Source: Gaetbulibacter sp. S0825
Lineage (GTDB): Bacteria; Bacteroidota; Bacteroidia; Flavobacteriales; Flavobacteriaceae
Length of the DNA: 64,000 nt
Direction: 5' to 3'
Assembly (NCBI RefSeq): GCF_011777505.1
Contig: NZ_JAATJT010000003.1
Coordinates: 609,265-673,264, forward strand
Part shown: positions 1 to 10,428 of the stretch, piece after piece
Position numbering within the stretch: the stretch's first letter is position 1
How the letters are laid out: each line of letters begins with the position of its first letter
Notes under the pieces: model-generated
The model's input: only the letters and a program-made list of their open reading frames with translations
Databases searched by the model: none
Told to the model about the DNA's origin: nothing
Made by a program: the position numbers and the translations under genes

Positions 1-713
1 GCATACTCCCTAAAGTATCTAGAAGCTATTAACTTATCCCTCATTGGCTTACTATTAGAAAGTATCTCTGTTAATTCCTTAAAAGAATCTTTAAATATCG
101 TTGAACTGACATCTCGTTCTTTTAAACTGTTTAAATGTATGGCGTGTGCAAATTCATGGATGCCTAAATTTAAATTATCATCACCAATATTGTAACCATG
201 CATAAAATCCTCCCATGAAAGTACTAAGGATTTTAACTTAGGATTAAATTCTCCTTTATGATAATCGTCATTCGTTTTAGAATAAAAGGATTTTGGGTAA
301 ACAAATATCTTATCAATTAAGCCAATGTAAAAATCTCTAAAACCAAAAGTAAGCATTATAGCTGTTGCCGAAATCAACACTTTAACTTGATCGTCTATTC
401 TTAATTCATCTCTTCCAATGAAGGTTTTATCTTCTATAAAACAAGCCACACGATGCTCAAAATATCCTTTTTCCTTTTTTGATAACCTACCATAAAACAA
501 AAAATCCTTTAATATTAATTTTTGTTTTGGTGTAAGCCTTTTTTTAATTGGGTAAAAATGAGTGAAAAAAGGTTTTTTATAACGCATCACTCTTGCCATT
601 TCAAGCATTCTAAATCCATAATAAAGCATCATGATTAAAAGTGCCAACAAAAATATGGCAATAATAATGTTATTGGAAGGTGTCTCTTGGATTAAGAAAT
701 GGGGTAGCGTCAT
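1..713 (-). CDS. MtfA/M90-family zinc metallopeptidase, C-terminus cut off by window edge
   Basis: Open frame on the minus strand that runs off the window start, so the C-terminus is missing; 237 codons are visible. It starts at the ATG complementary to 711-713. Residues 15-32 form one hydrophobic membrane segment. A soluble domain follows, carrying the zinc-binding motif HEFAHAIH near residue 180, with the two histidines as expected ligands and Glu as catalytic base. This motif and its surroundings match the MtfA (DgsA anti-repressor) peptidase family, which in E. coli cleaves peptides and binds the Mlc repressor. An Mlc link in Bacteroidota is not established. The membrane anchor differs from soluble E. 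coli MtfA. The family call is fairly sure, the role is not. Confidence 0.8.
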   Translation of the reverse strand, partial: MTLPHFLIQETPSNNIIIAIFLLALLIMMLYYGFRMLEMARVMRYKKPFFTHFYPIKKRLTPKQKLILKDFLFYGRLSKKEKGYFEHRVACFIEDKTFIGRDELRIDDQVKVLISATAIMLTFGFRDFYIGLIDKIFVYPKSFYSKTNDDYHKGEFNPKLKSLVLSWEDFMHGYNIGDDNLNLGIHEFAHAIHLNSLKERDVSSTIFKDSFKELTEILSNSKPMRDKLIASRYFREY

Positions 714-801
714 ATTACAAAGTAACGCAATTATAAATTGATAATTGTTTAGCTACTCAATAAAAAAGAGCGCCCTAAAGCACTCTTTAATTTAAATAAT
801 G

Positions 802-875
802 TGACTCCTCAGGGATTCAAACCCCGAACCGCTGGAGCCGAAATCCAGTGCTCTATTCAATTGAGCTAAGGAGCC
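802..875 (-). tRNA. tRNA-Arg (anticodon TCG)
   Basis: A 74-nt cloverleaf on the minus strand. The acceptor stem GGCTCCT pairs with AGGAGTC (one G-T pair) and has discriminator A. The anticodon stem CTGGA/TCCAG encloses the loop TTTCGGC, so the anticodon is TCG, reading CGA and related Arg codons. The T arm contains GGTTTGAATCC. CCA is not encoded. It lies 6 bases downstream of yqeY on the same strand and has no clear promoter of its own, so it may be made by processing of the yqeY transcript. Confidence 0.95.
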
Positions 876-881
876 CTAATT

Positions 882-1331
882 TTATATCAATTTTGACTTA
901 ACAATAGTAGATATAGTCTTACCATCGGCTTGTCCTGCTAGTTGCTTACTAACGACTCCCATAACTCTCCCCATATCCTTCATACCATTTGCTCCAGTAC
1001 TTTCTATTACTTGTACTACTATTTTCTCTATATCTTCTTCACTCATTGCTTCTGGCAAGAACTGTGCAATAATTTCAGCTTCAGCTAGTTCAGGTGTTGC
1101 AAGATCTTCACGACCTTGCTCTAAAAATATGGCAGCACTATCTTTTCGCTGCTTTACTTGTTTTTGAAGTAGTTTTAATTCTTGCTCTTCCGTAAGTTCA
1201 CTAGCTGCGCTACTTTCAGTTTTTGCCATTAAAATGGCAGATTTCACTGCTCTTAATGCTGTTAATGCTGTTTGGTTTTTTGCTTTCATTGCTTCTTTCA
1301 TAGAAGTCATGATTTGATCTTGTAAACTCAT
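882..1331 (-). CDS. GatB/YqeY domain-containing protein
   Basis: 149 residues, the usual length for stand-alone YqeY proteins. The N-terminal half is helical (MSLQDQIMTSMKEAMKAK, then an ALRAVKSAI stretch). The C-terminal half carries the tRNA-binding-like YqeY tail with GMKDMGRVMG and AGQADGKTIS. The family resembles the C-terminal domain of GatB of the tRNA amidotransferase; the function of the free-standing form is not well defined. It sits behind ftsZ on the same strand, but a terminator at 1400-1437 separates them, so it probably has its own promoter. A weak -7-like match (TATCTTCG) lies at 1355-1362. Confidence 0.9.
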   Translation of the reverse strand: MSLQDQIMTSMKEAMKAKNQTALTALRAVKSAILMAKTESSAASELTEEQELKLLQKQVKQRKDSAAIFLEQGREDLATPELAEAEIIAQFLPEAMSEEDIEKIVVQVIESTGANGMKDMGRVMGVVSKQLAGQADGKTISTIVKSKLI

Positions 1332-1399
1332 ATAAATAATTATTTTAGGTTCTGCGAAGATACTAAAAAAGTAAGCAAGAAATATTTAAGGAAAGAACA

Positions 1400-1437
1400 A
1401 AAGAAAACCCTAAAAACTTGAGGAAAATTTTTAGGGC
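1400..1437 (-). terminator. Intrinsic terminator of the dcw operon, behind ftsZ
   Basis: On the minus strand CCCTAAAAA (1428-1436) pairs with TTTTTAGGG (1408-1416) around an 11-base loop, followed by TTTTCTTTT. It lies about 35 bases beyond the ftsZ stop and before yqeY, where a Rho-independent terminator is expected. Confidence 0.8.
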
Positions 1438-1469
1438 TTTAGGTTAAATACTAAAATTCTCGCTATTAA

Positions 1470-3380
1470 TTAATCTACATTATCGTGTAAAAAAGAATTA
1501 TTACTTCTTAATTGAACATCGTCGTTATCATCCATACCAATAGACATTCTAGATGCATTAGTCTCGGATGAATGCTGTACATCATTTAAGTCTACTCCTT
1601 GCCTTTTATAAGCTGGCTCTTTTTCTATATCGTCAATTTTTGCATTGTTGAATTTATAATTAAACTCTTTCATTTTTTTACGACGCTCATTAGCTCTCTC
1701 TTTTAAGAGTTGAGAAATCGGGCTGTTTATAGGGTCTAATTCATCTCCTAAATCTTCCTCTGTTTCTTCTTGAATAGTTTTCTTTTCAAAAACTATTTCA
1801 TCTTCAACTTCTAAAACAACTTCTTGCTTTTGTTCTTTTTCATTAATGGCAGATTCTAAAACAATATAATCGTCAAGTGCATATTTAGTTTCGCCATCTT
1901 TATTTGCTTCTGTTACAGGGATTAGCTCAACATAGTCTTTTACAGACATATCTTTTACCTCATCATCTAATTCGAAAGTGATTTTTTCACTTACAGTTTC
2001 TATTTCCTCTATCTCCTTTTTTTGTGTAGACAAAGGCAAATCAAAAGTTAACATAATTTGCTCTTCCTGCACTTGCTCTTCTTCTACAGTTTCTTCAGTA
2101 GTTATTTCATTTATAATAAACTCCGTATCATCTACATTTGCAAGAACTTCATCGTACACTACATTAATATTTTTAATGATTTCGGTAGTAGGAATCAAGT
2201 TCATATCATGACGCTCTTCGTCTTCATCAACCAATGTGTGTATTACTTTTTCTTCCTTTACTTCTTTTTCTAAAATAATATCTGGTGTAATGATAGCTGG
2301 CTCTTTATCCTTAGATAAATCCTGATCCATGCTTTGATCTTCTTCTAAAGAATGTATTACTTTTTTTGTTTCTGTATTAGAAATTTCATTTTGCTGTTCT
2401 ACATCAAAACCTGTTGCAATAATGGTTACTGAAATTGCTTCTGCTAATGCTTCGTCTTCACCAACTCCCATAATAATATTCGCGCCATAACCAGCTTCGG
2501 CTTGAATATGATCATTGATTTCACCAATTTCATCAATAGTGATTTCTTGAGAACCCGAAACGATAAGCAACAATACGTTTTTAGCTCCTGTAATTTTATT
2601 ATCATTTAATAATGGTGAATCCAGTGCTTTCATAATCGCTTCTTGAGCACGATTAGATCCTGAAGCACTAGAAGAGCCCATAATGGCTGTTCCACTATTA
2701 CTCAATACGGTTTTAGCATCTCGTAAATCGATGTTTTGTGTGTAGTGATGTGTAATTACTTCAGCAATACCTCTAGAGGCTGTTGACAGCACTTCATCTG
2801 CTTTAGAAAAACCAGCTTTAAAACCTAAGTTTCCATAAACTTCTCTTAGTTTATTATTATTAATTACAACTAAAGAATCTACATGTTCGCGAAGCGTTTC
2901 AATACCTTTTTGAGCTTGAGCAATACGAATTTTTCCTTCAAACTGAAATGGCATCGTTACAATACCTACAGTTAAAATGTCCAGCTCTTTTGCCATTTTT
3001 GCAATAATTGGAGCAGCTCCTGTACCTGTTCCACCACCCATTCCAGCAGTGATAAACACCATTTTTGTATTGGTATCTAACATGCGCTTTATATCTTCAA
3101 GGCTTTCTACAGCGGCTTGTTCTCCAATCTCTGGATTTGCTCCTGCTCCTAATCCTTCGGTAAGGCTAACGCCTAATTGAATTTTGTTTGGAACTCCACT
3201 GTTGTTTAGGGCTTGTGCATCTGTGTTGCAGATTACAAAATCTACACCTTTAATTCCTTGTTGGAACATGTGATTGATAGCATTGCTACCTCCACCACCA
3301 ACACCAATTACTTTAATGACGTTGGATTGATTTTTTGGCAAATCGAATGTAATGCTCCCAATGTCTTTGTTGCTACTCAT
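1470..3380 (-). CDS. ftsZ: Cell division GTPase FtsZ with long acidic C-terminal tail
   Basis: Tubulin-like GTPase that polymerises into the Z ring at midcell. The nucleotide-binding motif GGGGSNA lies at residues 28-34 and the tubulin signature GGGTGTGAA at 116-123; the globular domain ends near residue 325. About 300 further residues follow, rich in Glu, Asp and Val, ending in a conserved-looking peptide LRSNNSFLHDNVD that probably binds partners such as FtsA. At 636 residues it is much longer than E. coli FtsZ (383); long tails are common in Flavobacteriaceae. It is the last gene of the dcw operon, 33 bases after ftsA, and is followed by a terminator. No frame break is seen in the tail. 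Confidence 0.98.
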   Translation of the reverse strand: MSSNKDIGSITFDLPKNQSNVIKVIGVGGGGSNAINHMFQQGIKGVDFVICNTDAQALNNSGVPNKIQLGVSLTEGLGAGANPEIGEQAAVESLEDIKRMLDTNTKMVFITAGMGGGTGTGAAPIIAKMAKELDILTVGIVTMPFQFEGKIRIAQAQKGIETLREHVDSLVVINNNKLREVYGNLGFKAGFSKADEVLSTASRGIAEVITHHYTQNIDLRDAKTVLSNSGTAIMGSSSASGSNRAQEAIMKALDSPLLNDNKITGAKNVLLLIVSGSQEITIDEIGEINDHIQAEAGYGANIIMGVGEDEALAEAISVTIIATGFDVEQQNEISNTETKKVIHSLEEDQSMDQDLSKDKEPAIITPDIILEKEVKEEKVIHTLVDEDEERHDMNLIPTTEIIKNINVVYDEVLANVDDTEFIINEITTEETVEEEQVQEEQIMLTFDLPLSTQKKEIEEIETVSEKITFELDDEVKDMSVKDYVELIPVTEANKDGETKYALDDYIVLESAINEKEQKQEVVLEVEDEIVFEKKTIQEETEEDLGDELDPINSPISQLLKERANERRKKMKEFNYKFNNAKIDDIEKEPAYKRQGVDLNDVQHSSETNASRMSIGMDDNDDVQLRSNNSFLHDNVD

Positions 3381-3413
3381 AAAATTAGTTTTTACTGGTT
3401 TCTTTTATTTTGT

Positions 3414-4739
3414 TTACTCAGCGTTATCTAAAAAATCTTTAACGCGTTCGGTTAATTTATCCAGAAAAGATTTTCGTTCTTTTCTAGGTTGTTCAATGGT
3501 TTGTTCTTGTTCGTTATCATCTAGTACCTCACTAGCTTCAAGGGTAGCTTGTGCGACACTTTCTATTCTTTTTTTCTCTTGACGTTTTAGACCATCCATA
3601 ACCAACCCAACTGCTGTCGCAAATAAAGGACTCGTTACTTCATCATCACTTTCTCCTGCCAAGTGCTCATTTGGATAGCCAATTCTGGTATCCATTCCAG
3701 TGATATATTCTACCAACTGTTTTAAATGTTTTAATTGACTTCCACCTCCTGTTAAAACTATTCCTGCTATTAGTTTCTTTTTTTGTTCTTCATGACCATA
3801 GTTTTTTATTTCAACATATACTTGTTCAATAATTTCTACGACTCTTGCATGAATAATTTTTGACAGGTTTTTTAATGTAATTTCTTTTGGTTCTCTACCT
3901 CTAAGTCCTGGGATAGAGACAATCTCGTTATCTTTATTTTCTCCAGGCCATGCAGAACCAAATTTAATTTTTAGTAATTCGGCTTGCTTTTCTATGATTG
4001 AGCATCCTTCCTTAATATCTTCGGTAATAACATTTCCTCCAAATGGAATGACTGCTGTATGGCGAATGATTCCATCTCTAAAAATGGCTAAATCAGTTGT
4101 TCCACCTCCAATATCTATAAGAGCAACTCCTGCATCTTTTTCGTCTTCGCTCAATACTGCATTCGCAGAAGCTAAAGGCTCTAAAGTGATACCTTCCAGT
4201 TCCAATCCTGCGCTTTTAACGCATCGTCCAATATTTCTAATAGAAGACACTTGACCAACAACGACATGAAAATTTGCTTCAAGCCTACCTCCATACATAC
4301 CTATTGGCTCTTTTATTTCGGCTTGTCCATCAACTTTATATTCTTGCGGTAATACATGGATAATTTCTTCTCCTGGAAGCATTACCAATTTATGCACTTG
4401 ATTGATTAATCTGTCTATATCGTCTTCGTCTATTACTACTTCAGAATTTGATCTTGTTATATAGTCACTATGTTGAAGACTTCTAATATGTTGTCCTGCA
4501 ATACCAACCGTAACTTCATTAATTTTCATCCCTGAAGCTGCTTCGGCTTCTTGTACTGCTTGCTGAATTGACTGTGTTGTTTGCGTAATATTATTTACTA
4601 CACCTCTATGAACTCCCAAACTCTTAGATTTTCCAATACCTAGAATTTCTGCTTTTCCATATTCATTTTTGCGTCCAATCATGGCCACAATCTTTGTGGT
4701 TCCAATATCTAGTCCAACCGATATATTATTACTCTCCAT
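3414..4739 (-). CDS. ftsA: Cell division protein FtsA
   Basis: Actin-like ATPase that tethers FtsZ to the membrane. 441 residues. The phosphate-1 motif is near the start (VGLDIGTTKIVAMIG), the phosphate-2 motif is ALIDIGGGTTDLAIF, and the adenosine motif is IVLTGGGSQLK. The C-terminus is charged and ends in a short amphipathic stretch (KSFLDKLTERVKDFLDN), the likely membrane-targeting helix. It starts 3 bases after ftsQ and precedes ftsZ, the usual order, so translation coupling is likely. Confidence 0.97.
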   Translation of the reverse strand: MESNNISVGLDIGTTKIVAMIGRKNEYGKAEILGIGKSKSLGVHRGVVNNITQTTQSIQQAVQEAEAASGMKINEVTVGIAGQHIRSLQHSDYITRSNSEVVIDEDDIDRLINQVHKLVMLPGEEIIHVLPQEYKVDGQAEIKEPIGMYGGRLEANFHVVVGQVSSIRNIGRCVKSAGLELEGITLEPLASANAVLSEDEKDAGVALIDIGGGTTDLAIFRDGIIRHTAVIPFGGNVITEDIKEGCSIIEKQAELLKIKFGSAWPGENKDNEIVSIPGLRGREPKEITLKNLSKIIHARVVEIIEQVYVEIKNYGHEEQKKKLIAGIVLTGGGSQLKHLKQLVEYITGMDTRIGYPNEHLAGESDDEVTSPLFATAVGLVMDGLKRQEKKRIESVAQATLEASEVLDDNEQEQTIEQPRKERKSFLDKLTERVKDFLDNAE

Positions 4740-4742
4740 AAT

Positions 4743-5465
4743 TTACTTTTTAGTGCAAACAACTTGATTATCAAACTGCAAATTCACTTTACTATACTTA
4801 CTTAGCATATCATCTTTTTTCGCTTTTTGATAAAATGCTTTTAAATTGCTTATTTTGTTATCTAGTTTATCTAGATTTCCCAACCATATTTCAAAATCGA
4901 AAGCTCTTGTTTTTAAAACAAATGTTTCATCTTCGTTTTGATAAATCTCTACAACATGAGTCTTTAAAAATTGGTCATTAAAAATTTTGTCAGCAATTAT
5001 GTACACATTGCTTAATTTATTTTTTTTAACATGACCTGTTACTAAAGGCACACGAGCTGTATGAAACGTAGATAAAGGCATAAACGCGCCTTCATCATCT
5101 ATATAATATGACGCATTTGTGCTTACTCTAGCTATTGGTTTTCGCTGTAAAATATCAGCTCGAACCTCGCCATTAACAGTAAGATGCACTTCTGCGGTTT
5201 TGATCATTGGATTAGATTTTAGGGCACTTTCTATATCATTCAAATCTAAAATTTCTTTAGCCATGTTTGGAAGCTCTTCGTTATTTTGTATTAACAATTT
5301 ATTAACCGATGCCTCGGTCATGAATAAATTATTTTCACCAAGAAAATTCACCTTTATTTCTGCGATTTTTCTTACATTATTTCTAAAAGAAGAAAACACA
5401 AAAACAAAGCTCACCAAAGCAATTAAACCCAATCCTTTTATGTAATTCCAGTTAACTCGCAACAC
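4743..5465 (-). CDS. ftsQ: Cell division protein FtsQ
   Basis: 240 residues with one N-terminal transmembrane helix (about residues 10-26) and a periplasmic part containing a POTRA-like section followed by a beta domain, as in FtsQ/DivIB. FtsQ links FtsL to the septal synthesis complex. The frame opens with GTG at 5465, followed directly by TTG; neither is ATG, so the exact start is uncertain by a codon. The gene overlaps the end of murC by 14 bases and lies 3 bases before ftsA. Sequence conservation in this family is low, so position in the operon carries much of the call. Confidence 0.92.
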   Translation of the reverse strand: MLRVNWNYIKGLGLIALVSFVFVFSSFRNNVRKIAEIKVNFLGENNLFMTEASVNKLLIQNNEELPNMAKEILDLNDIESALKSNPMIKTAEVHLTVNGEVRADILQRKPIARVSTNASYYIDDEGAFMPLSTFHTARVPLVTGHVKKNKLSNVYIIADKIFNDQFLKTHVVEIYQNEDETFVLKTRAFDFEIWLGNLDKLDNKISNLKAFYQKAKKDDMLSKYSKVNLQFDNQVVCTKK

Positions 5466-6804
5466 TTAATTGTTCTTTAATGTTATTAACTTCTACTCCA
5501 ATATCTCCAGCACCAAGAGTAATTATTATTTGTGCGTTACTTTTTTTAATTTCAGACACAATATTTTCTTTACTTATCAATGCCTTATTTGGGTTTTTAA
5601 TTTTATTTAATAACCAATTTGAATTAACGCCATCAATAGGCAATTCTCTCGCTGGATATATCTCTAACAGTAAAACACTATCGAATTTTGATAAGCTCTC
5701 TGCAAATTCATCAATAAAATCTCTTGTTCTACTAAATAGATGTGGTTGAAAAACCACCAACACTTCTTTGTTTGGATACATTTCCCTTACAGCTTGATGC
5801 ACGGCATTTATCTCTTCAGGATGATGAGCATAATCATCAATAAATACAAGCTCTTCTGTTTTAATTTGATAGGTGAACCTACGTTTTACACCTTTGTAAG
5901 ATGCTAATGCGCTGGCAAGGCTATAAGGAGCGCAACCTAATTCTATAGCCATTGCCAGTGCTATTAATGCATTCGACAAATTATGTCTACCTGGTAGGTT
6001 AAATAAAAAATCTTTAATATGTTGACTAGGTGTTTTTACATCAAACACGTAGCTTCCTTCTTTTATTCTAATATTAATTGCTGAATAGTCTGCATCTTCA
6101 TCTACTGCATAAGTAATTCCATTTATTGGCAACCCCTTTTTAACAAACAGTTTTCCATTTGGTTTTAATTTCTTAGAAAAATCTCTAAAGGAATCATCTA
6201 AAGCTTCTTTCTTTCCATAAATATCTAAATGATCTGCATCCATCGAAGTAATACAAGCCAAGTCTGGTGACAAGGTTAAAAATGAACGATCAAATTCATC
6301 AGCTTCAACAACAGATACTCTAGTACCTTTTAAAATGAGGTTTGAGTTATAATTCTCTGTAATTCCTCCAAGAAATGCTGTTACTTCTACACCACATTCA
6401 GCTAGTAAATGACCTAAAATACTTGTCGTGGTTGTTTTGCCATGAGTTCCTGCAACCGCCAAACAATAAGTATCCTCAGTAATTAAACCTAATACTTGTG
6501 AGCGTTTTAAAACCTTAAAATTATTATCTCTAAAATAATTTAACTCACTATGTTCCTTTGGAATTGCTGGTGTATAAACCACAAGCGTTTTTTGGGAGTC
6601 TAAAAAGTTTTTAGACACATTATCTAAACTATCTTCAAAATGCACATCTATTCCTAATGTTTCCAACTCACTAGTAAGTTCTGTTTGTGTTTTATCATAG
6701 CCAGCAACTTGTTTCCCACTAGCAACAAAATATCTAGCAAGCGCACTCATACCAATGCCTCCAATGCCAATAAAATAGATATTATGTATGCTATTTAAGT
6801 TCAT
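5452..6804 (-). CDS. murC: UDP-N-acetylmuramate--L-alanine ligase MurC
   Basis: Adds the first amino acid, L-Ala, to UDP-MurNAc in the cytoplasm, using ATP. 450 residues, normal length. The N-terminal Rossmann-like domain shows [11 protein letters not shown] (13-23), the ATP loop is GTHGKTTT (119-126), and the central domain has the [11 protein letters not shown] and GRHNLSNAL motifs typical of Mur ligases. It overlaps murG by 4 bases upstream and ftsQ by 14 bases downstream, consistent with a single transcript and coupled translation. Confidence 0.97.
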   Translation of the reverse strand: MNLNSIHNIYFIGIGGIGMSALARYFVASGKQVAGYDKTQTELTSELETLGIDVHFEDSLDNVSKNFLDSQKTLVVYTPAIPKEHSELNYFRDNNFKVLKRSQVLGLITEDTYCLAVAGTHGKTTTTSILGHLLAECGVEVTAFLGGITENYNSNLILKGTRVSVVEADEFDRSFLTLSPDLACITSMDADHLDIYGKKEALDDSFRDFSKKLKPNGKLFVKKGLPINGITYAVDEDADYSAINIRIKEGSYVFDVKTPSQHIKDFLFNLPGRHNLSNALIALAMAIELGCAPYSLASALASYKGVKRRFTYQIKTEELVFIDDYAHHPEEINAVHQAVREMYPNKEVLVVFQPHLFSRTRDFIDEFAESLSKFDSVLLLEIYPARELPIDGVNSNWLLNKIKNPNKALISKENIVSEIKKSNAQIIITLGAGDIGVEVNNIKEQLSVAS

Positions 6805-7898
6805 TTACTTTTTAAAAGTTTTTCTACTTCGTCTGCTATATCCTTAGTTGCATTTATTAATGCTAATTTTTTAATATTATTACTTAATAATTCTTGTTTT
6901 TCTTTAGAGTTATTTAAGAGTTTGAACTTGTTTTCAAAATCAACATCTAAATCTGCTTCTTTAATCAAAATAGCTCCATCTTTTTCAACAATAGCGTTTG
7001 CATTTTTTGTTTGATGATCCTCAGCTACATTTGGTGAAGGAATAAATATTACTGGCTTCCCAACAATACATAATTCTGACACGGAACTTGCTCCTGCTCT
7101 AGAAATAATTATATCTGCGGCAGCATAAGCCATATCTATTCTATTTAAAAAAGCATGGACTTGTACATCTTTAATATCTCCATTAATCTTATAATCTTGA
7201 TAATATAATTTTCCACACTGCCAGATAATTTGCACATTTTGCTCATGAAAAAAATCTAATTTTTTCACTATTAATTCATTAATTCTCCTTGCACCTAAAC
7301 TACCACCCAAAACAAGTAATGTAACCTTGTTATGCTTTAATCCAAAAAAATCTTTTGCTTCAATAGATTTATTATCCAAGCTGAGTAAATCTTGTCTCAC
7401 GGGATTTCCTGTTTTAACAATCTTATCTTTTGGAAAAAATCGTTCTAATCCATCATAAGCAACACATACTTTATTCGCCTTTTTAGATAGTATCTTATTG
7501 GTAATCCCAGGATAAGAATTCTGTTCTTGTATTAAACTTGGAATACCCTTTGAAGTGGCCACTTGCAATAATGGTCCACTAGCAAAACCTCCTGTACCAA
7601 TAGCAACATCTGGCTTAAATTGCTTAATTATTTTTCGAGACCTCAATAAACTAGCAATAAGTTTAAAAGGAAATGATAGATTTTTTAAAGTCAATTTTCT
7701 TTGAATTCCAGAAATCCACAACCCTTCAATGTTATATCCAGCTTGCGGTACTTTTTCCATTTCCATTTTATCTTTTGCTCCAACAAATAAAAACTCAGCG
7801 TTTGGATAACGCTGTTTTAACTCATTTGCAATGGATATAGCAGGATAAATATGTCCTCCTGTACCACCTCCAGATAATATGATTTTATAGTTACTCAT
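6801..7898 (-). CDS. murG: UDP-GlcNAc:lipid-linked MurNAc transferase MurG
   Basis: Converts lipid I to lipid II at the inner face of the membrane by transferring GlcNAc to undecaprenyl-PP-MurNAc-pentapeptide. 365 residues. The glycine-rich loop [11 protein letters not shown] lies at residues 10-20, a second glycine loop is [13 protein letters not shown], and the donor-binding segment [13 protein letters not shown] lies in the C-terminal half, all as in GT28 MurG. Its start overlaps the ftsW stop by one base and its end overlaps murC by 4 bases. Confidence 0.97.
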   Translation of the reverse strand: MSNYKIILSGGGTGGHIYPAISIANELKQRYPNAEFLFVGAKDKMEMEKVPQAGYNIEGLWISGIQRKLTLKNLSFPFKLIASLLRSRKIIKQFKPDVAIGTGGFASGPLLQVATSKGIPSLIQEQNSYPGITNKILSKKANKVCVAYDGLERFFPKDKIVKTGNPVRQDLLSLDNKSIEAKDFFGLKHNKVTLLVLGGSLGARRINELIVKKLDFFHEQNVQIIWQCGKLYYQDYKINGDIKDVQVHAFLNRIDMAYAAADIIISRAGASSVSELCIVGKPVIFIPSPNVAEDHQTKNANAIVEKDGAILIKEADLDVDFENKFKLLNNSKEKQELLSNNIKKLALINATKDIADEVEKLLKSK

Positions 7899-9094
7899 TA
7901 TATTGTCTCACTTAAAATTTCAAGTGGATTATCTTCTCTTTCTTCTTGTTCTTTAATTTCTTGTCTTCTTGCACTAACACTAAGTATGATGCCAATTGCC
8001 AAACAGGTAATCCAAATGGAAGTTCCACCACTACTTATTAATGGTAGTGTTTGACCTGTAACTGGAAATAGCTCTACAGCCACAGCCATATTTATAAGCG
8101 CTTGAAATACTATTGGAATCCCAACTCCTATCACTAAAAGCTTACCAAAAATAGTGTCGGCCTTATGTGACGCTATTACTATTCTAAACAACAATAACAA
8201 GTAAAGTGTCATTAAAAACAACCCTCCTATTAAACCATACTCTTCAATGATAATTGCAAAAATAAAGTCGGATGATGACTGTGGCAAAAAGTTCTTTTGA
8301 GTACTTTTTCCTGGACCAACTCCTTTTATATATCCTGATGCTATTGCTATTTTTGCTTTTTCTATTTGATAATCAGCCTCAGTATCTTCACCGTTTGCAA
8401 AATTTTCTATTCTACTTGCCCAAGTATCGATACGATTTGGCATAACATCTGGAAATGCTTTGGCAACCAAAATAAATAGCGCAAAAGCCGCAACACCTGA
8501 CAATAGAATTAACAATAAATATTTAACAGGATAACCTCCTAAGAATGCCAATGCAATTACCATTGTAAAAATGATAGCTGTTGTTGAAAAATTAGCTGGT
8601 AATATTAACACCAAAACTAAAAATACTGGGAACCATAACGGTAAGATTGTTTCTTTAAACGTGACTGTTTTATCTTTTATTTTTGATAAATACCTAGCTA
8701 CATAAACCATTAAAACTACAGATGCCAAAGTTGAGGGCTGAAACGTAAAACCAACTATTGGTACTTTTATCCAGCGCTTTGCATTTGTTAAACTTTCGGT
8801 GGTTTCTGGTTGAAACATAGTAGCAGCCAACAATACTAATACTACTGGAATCATAACCATTGATAATCCGCGAAAATATCTATAAGGCACTTTGTGTACA
8901 CCATATATAATCGCAAAACCTAGAAATAAATGCACAAAATGTTTAACAAAATAATTAAAGGTATTTCCATCACCGCTTATGTACGCCAAATTACTAGCTG
9001 CACTGTACACAGGAAGGAATGAGAATATTGCTAGTAATGCTGCAATAGCCCAAATTAACCTATCTCCTTTTAAATTGTTAAACAATAATTGCAT
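7898..9094 (-). CDS. ftsW: Septal peptidoglycan polymerase FtsW (SEDS family)
   Basis: Integral membrane glycosyltransferase that polymerises lipid II at the septum together with FtsI. 398 residues with about ten hydrophobic segments. SEDS signatures seen are [17 protein letters not shown] in the first half and the C-terminal [17 protein letters not shown] segment. One-base overlaps with murD and murG. Charged cytoplasmic tail of about 20 residues. RodA is the paralogue; the dcw position favours FtsW. Confidence 0.96.
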   Translation of the reverse strand: MQLLFNNLKGDRLIWAIAALLAIFSFLPVYSAASNLAYISGDGNTFNYFVKHFVHLFLGFAIIYGVHKVPYRYFRGLSMVMIPVVLVLLAATMFQPETTESLTNAKRWIKVPIVGFTFQPSTLASVVLMVYVARYLSKIKDKTVTFKETILPLWFPVFLVLVLILPANFSTTAIIFTMVIALAFLGGYPVKYLLLILLSGVAAFALFILVAKAFPDVMPNRIDTWASRIENFANGEDTEADYQIEKAKIAIASGYIKGVGPGKSTQKNFLPQSSSDFIFAIIIEEYGLIGGLFLMTLYLLLLFRIVIASHKADTIFGKLLVIGVGIPIVFQALINMAVAVELFPVTGQTLPLISSGGTSIWITCLAIGIILSVSARRQEIKEQEEREDNPLEILSETI

Positions 9095-10428
9095 TATAAT
9101 TTTCTTACTGCATTTTTAAACTGACGTCCTCTATCTTCATAATTTTCGAATAAATCAAAACTTGCACAAGCTGGTGACAAAAGAACATTATCTCCAGCTT
9201 CAGCAATTTTATAAGCTATTTTCAATGCTTCGCTCATAAACTGAGTTTCAACCATTATCTCTACCATATTACCAAATGTTTCAAAAAGTTTTTTGTTATC
9301 CACACCCAAACAAATAATAGCTTTTACTTTTTCGTTTACAAACGGAAAAAGCTGTTTATAATCGTTGCCTTTATCTACTCCACCTACAATCCAAACGGTT
9401 GGTGCTTCCATACTTTCTAAAGCAAAATATGTGGCATTCACATTAGTTGCTTTTGAATCGTTTATGTATTGCACTTTATTAATACGCAATACATTTTCTA
9501 AACGATGTTCTGCGCCTTGAAAATTCTCAAGGCTTTCACGTAATGTGTGACTTCTAATTTTAAGCAAATGCGCAACCGTCGAGGCTGCCATTGCATTTTT
9601 AATATTGTGCTTTCCCTCTAAAGCTAAGTTTGCTGTTGGCATAATTATATGGCTATTATCAATTAATATTTTTATGTTGTTATTTTCTAAATACGCTCCT
9701 TGTTCCAATTTCTTTGTTAATGAAAATGGCAATAATGTTGATTGAATTGGATGTGATTTTAGATAGTTTGTTATGTCTTTATCATCAGCATCATAAATCA
9801 AGTAATCTTCTTTGGTTTGATTCATCGCTATTCTAAATTTTGAAGCGATATAGTTTTCAAACTTGTAATCATATCTATCTAAATGATCAGGAGAAATGTT
9901 TGTAATAATGGCAATGTGCGGTTTAAATGTTTTTATTCCATCTAATTGAAAACTACTCAACTCTAAAACAAAATGCTCATAACTTGAGTCTAACACTTGC
10001 TTTGCAAAACTATCACCAATGTTTCCTCCCATAGCTGCTTTTAAACCTCCTTGTTTAAGTATATGGTGTGTCCACATGGTCGTGGTAGTTTTACCATTGC
10101 TACCTGTTATTCCAATAATATTAGCCTTTGTGAATTGTGATGCAAATTCAATTTCGGAAACAACCGAAATATTATTTGCTAACAACTTTTGCACTAAAGC
10201 CACTTTATCTGGAATTCCAGGGCTTTTCATTACAACATCAGCATTTAGAACTTTAGATTCTGTATGCTTTTCTTCTTCCCATTCAATCTCATTATGTATA
10301 AGAACTTCTTTATATTTTTCTTTAATTTTTCCTTTATCAGAAACAAACACATCATATCCTTTTTCATTTCCCAATAGTGCTGTTCCAACACCACTTTCTC
10401 CTGCTCCTAATATCACTAGCCTTTTCAT
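9094..10428 (-). CDS. murD: UDP-MurNAc-L-alanine--D-glutamate ligase MurD
   Basis: Adds D-Glu to UDP-MurNAc-L-Ala. The open frame extends upstream to 10485, but the start is placed at the ATG at 10428. That gives the expected beginning [15 protein letters not shown], and the start ATG shares its A with the mraY stop (TAATG), the usual coupling in this operon; the extra 19 codons would lie inside mraY. The product has 444 residues. The ATP loop GSNGKTTT lies at 109-116. Further Mur-ligase features are ITNISPDHLDRY and GKHNIKNAMAA. Confidence 0.96.
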   Translation of the reverse strand: MKRLVILGAGESGVGTALLGNEKGYDVFVSDKGKIKEKYKEVLIHNEIEWEEEKHTESKVLNADVVMKSPGIPDKVALVQKLLANNISVVSEIEFASQFTKANIIGITGSNGKTTTTMWTHHILKQGGLKAAMGGNIGDSFAKQVLDSSYEHFVLELSSFQLDGIKTFKPHIAIITNISPDHLDRYDYKFENYIASKFRIAMNQTKEDYLIYDADDKDITNYLKSHPIQSTLLPFSLTKKLEQGAYLENNNIKILIDNSHIIMPTANLALEGKHNIKNAMAASTVAHLLKIRSHTLRESLENFQGAEHRLENVLRINKVQYINDSKATNVNATYFALESMEAPTVWIVGGVDKGNDYKQLFPFVNEKVKAIICLGVDNKKLFETFGNMVEIMVETQFMSEALKIAYKIAEAGDNVLLSPACASFDLFENYEDRGRQFKNAVRKL

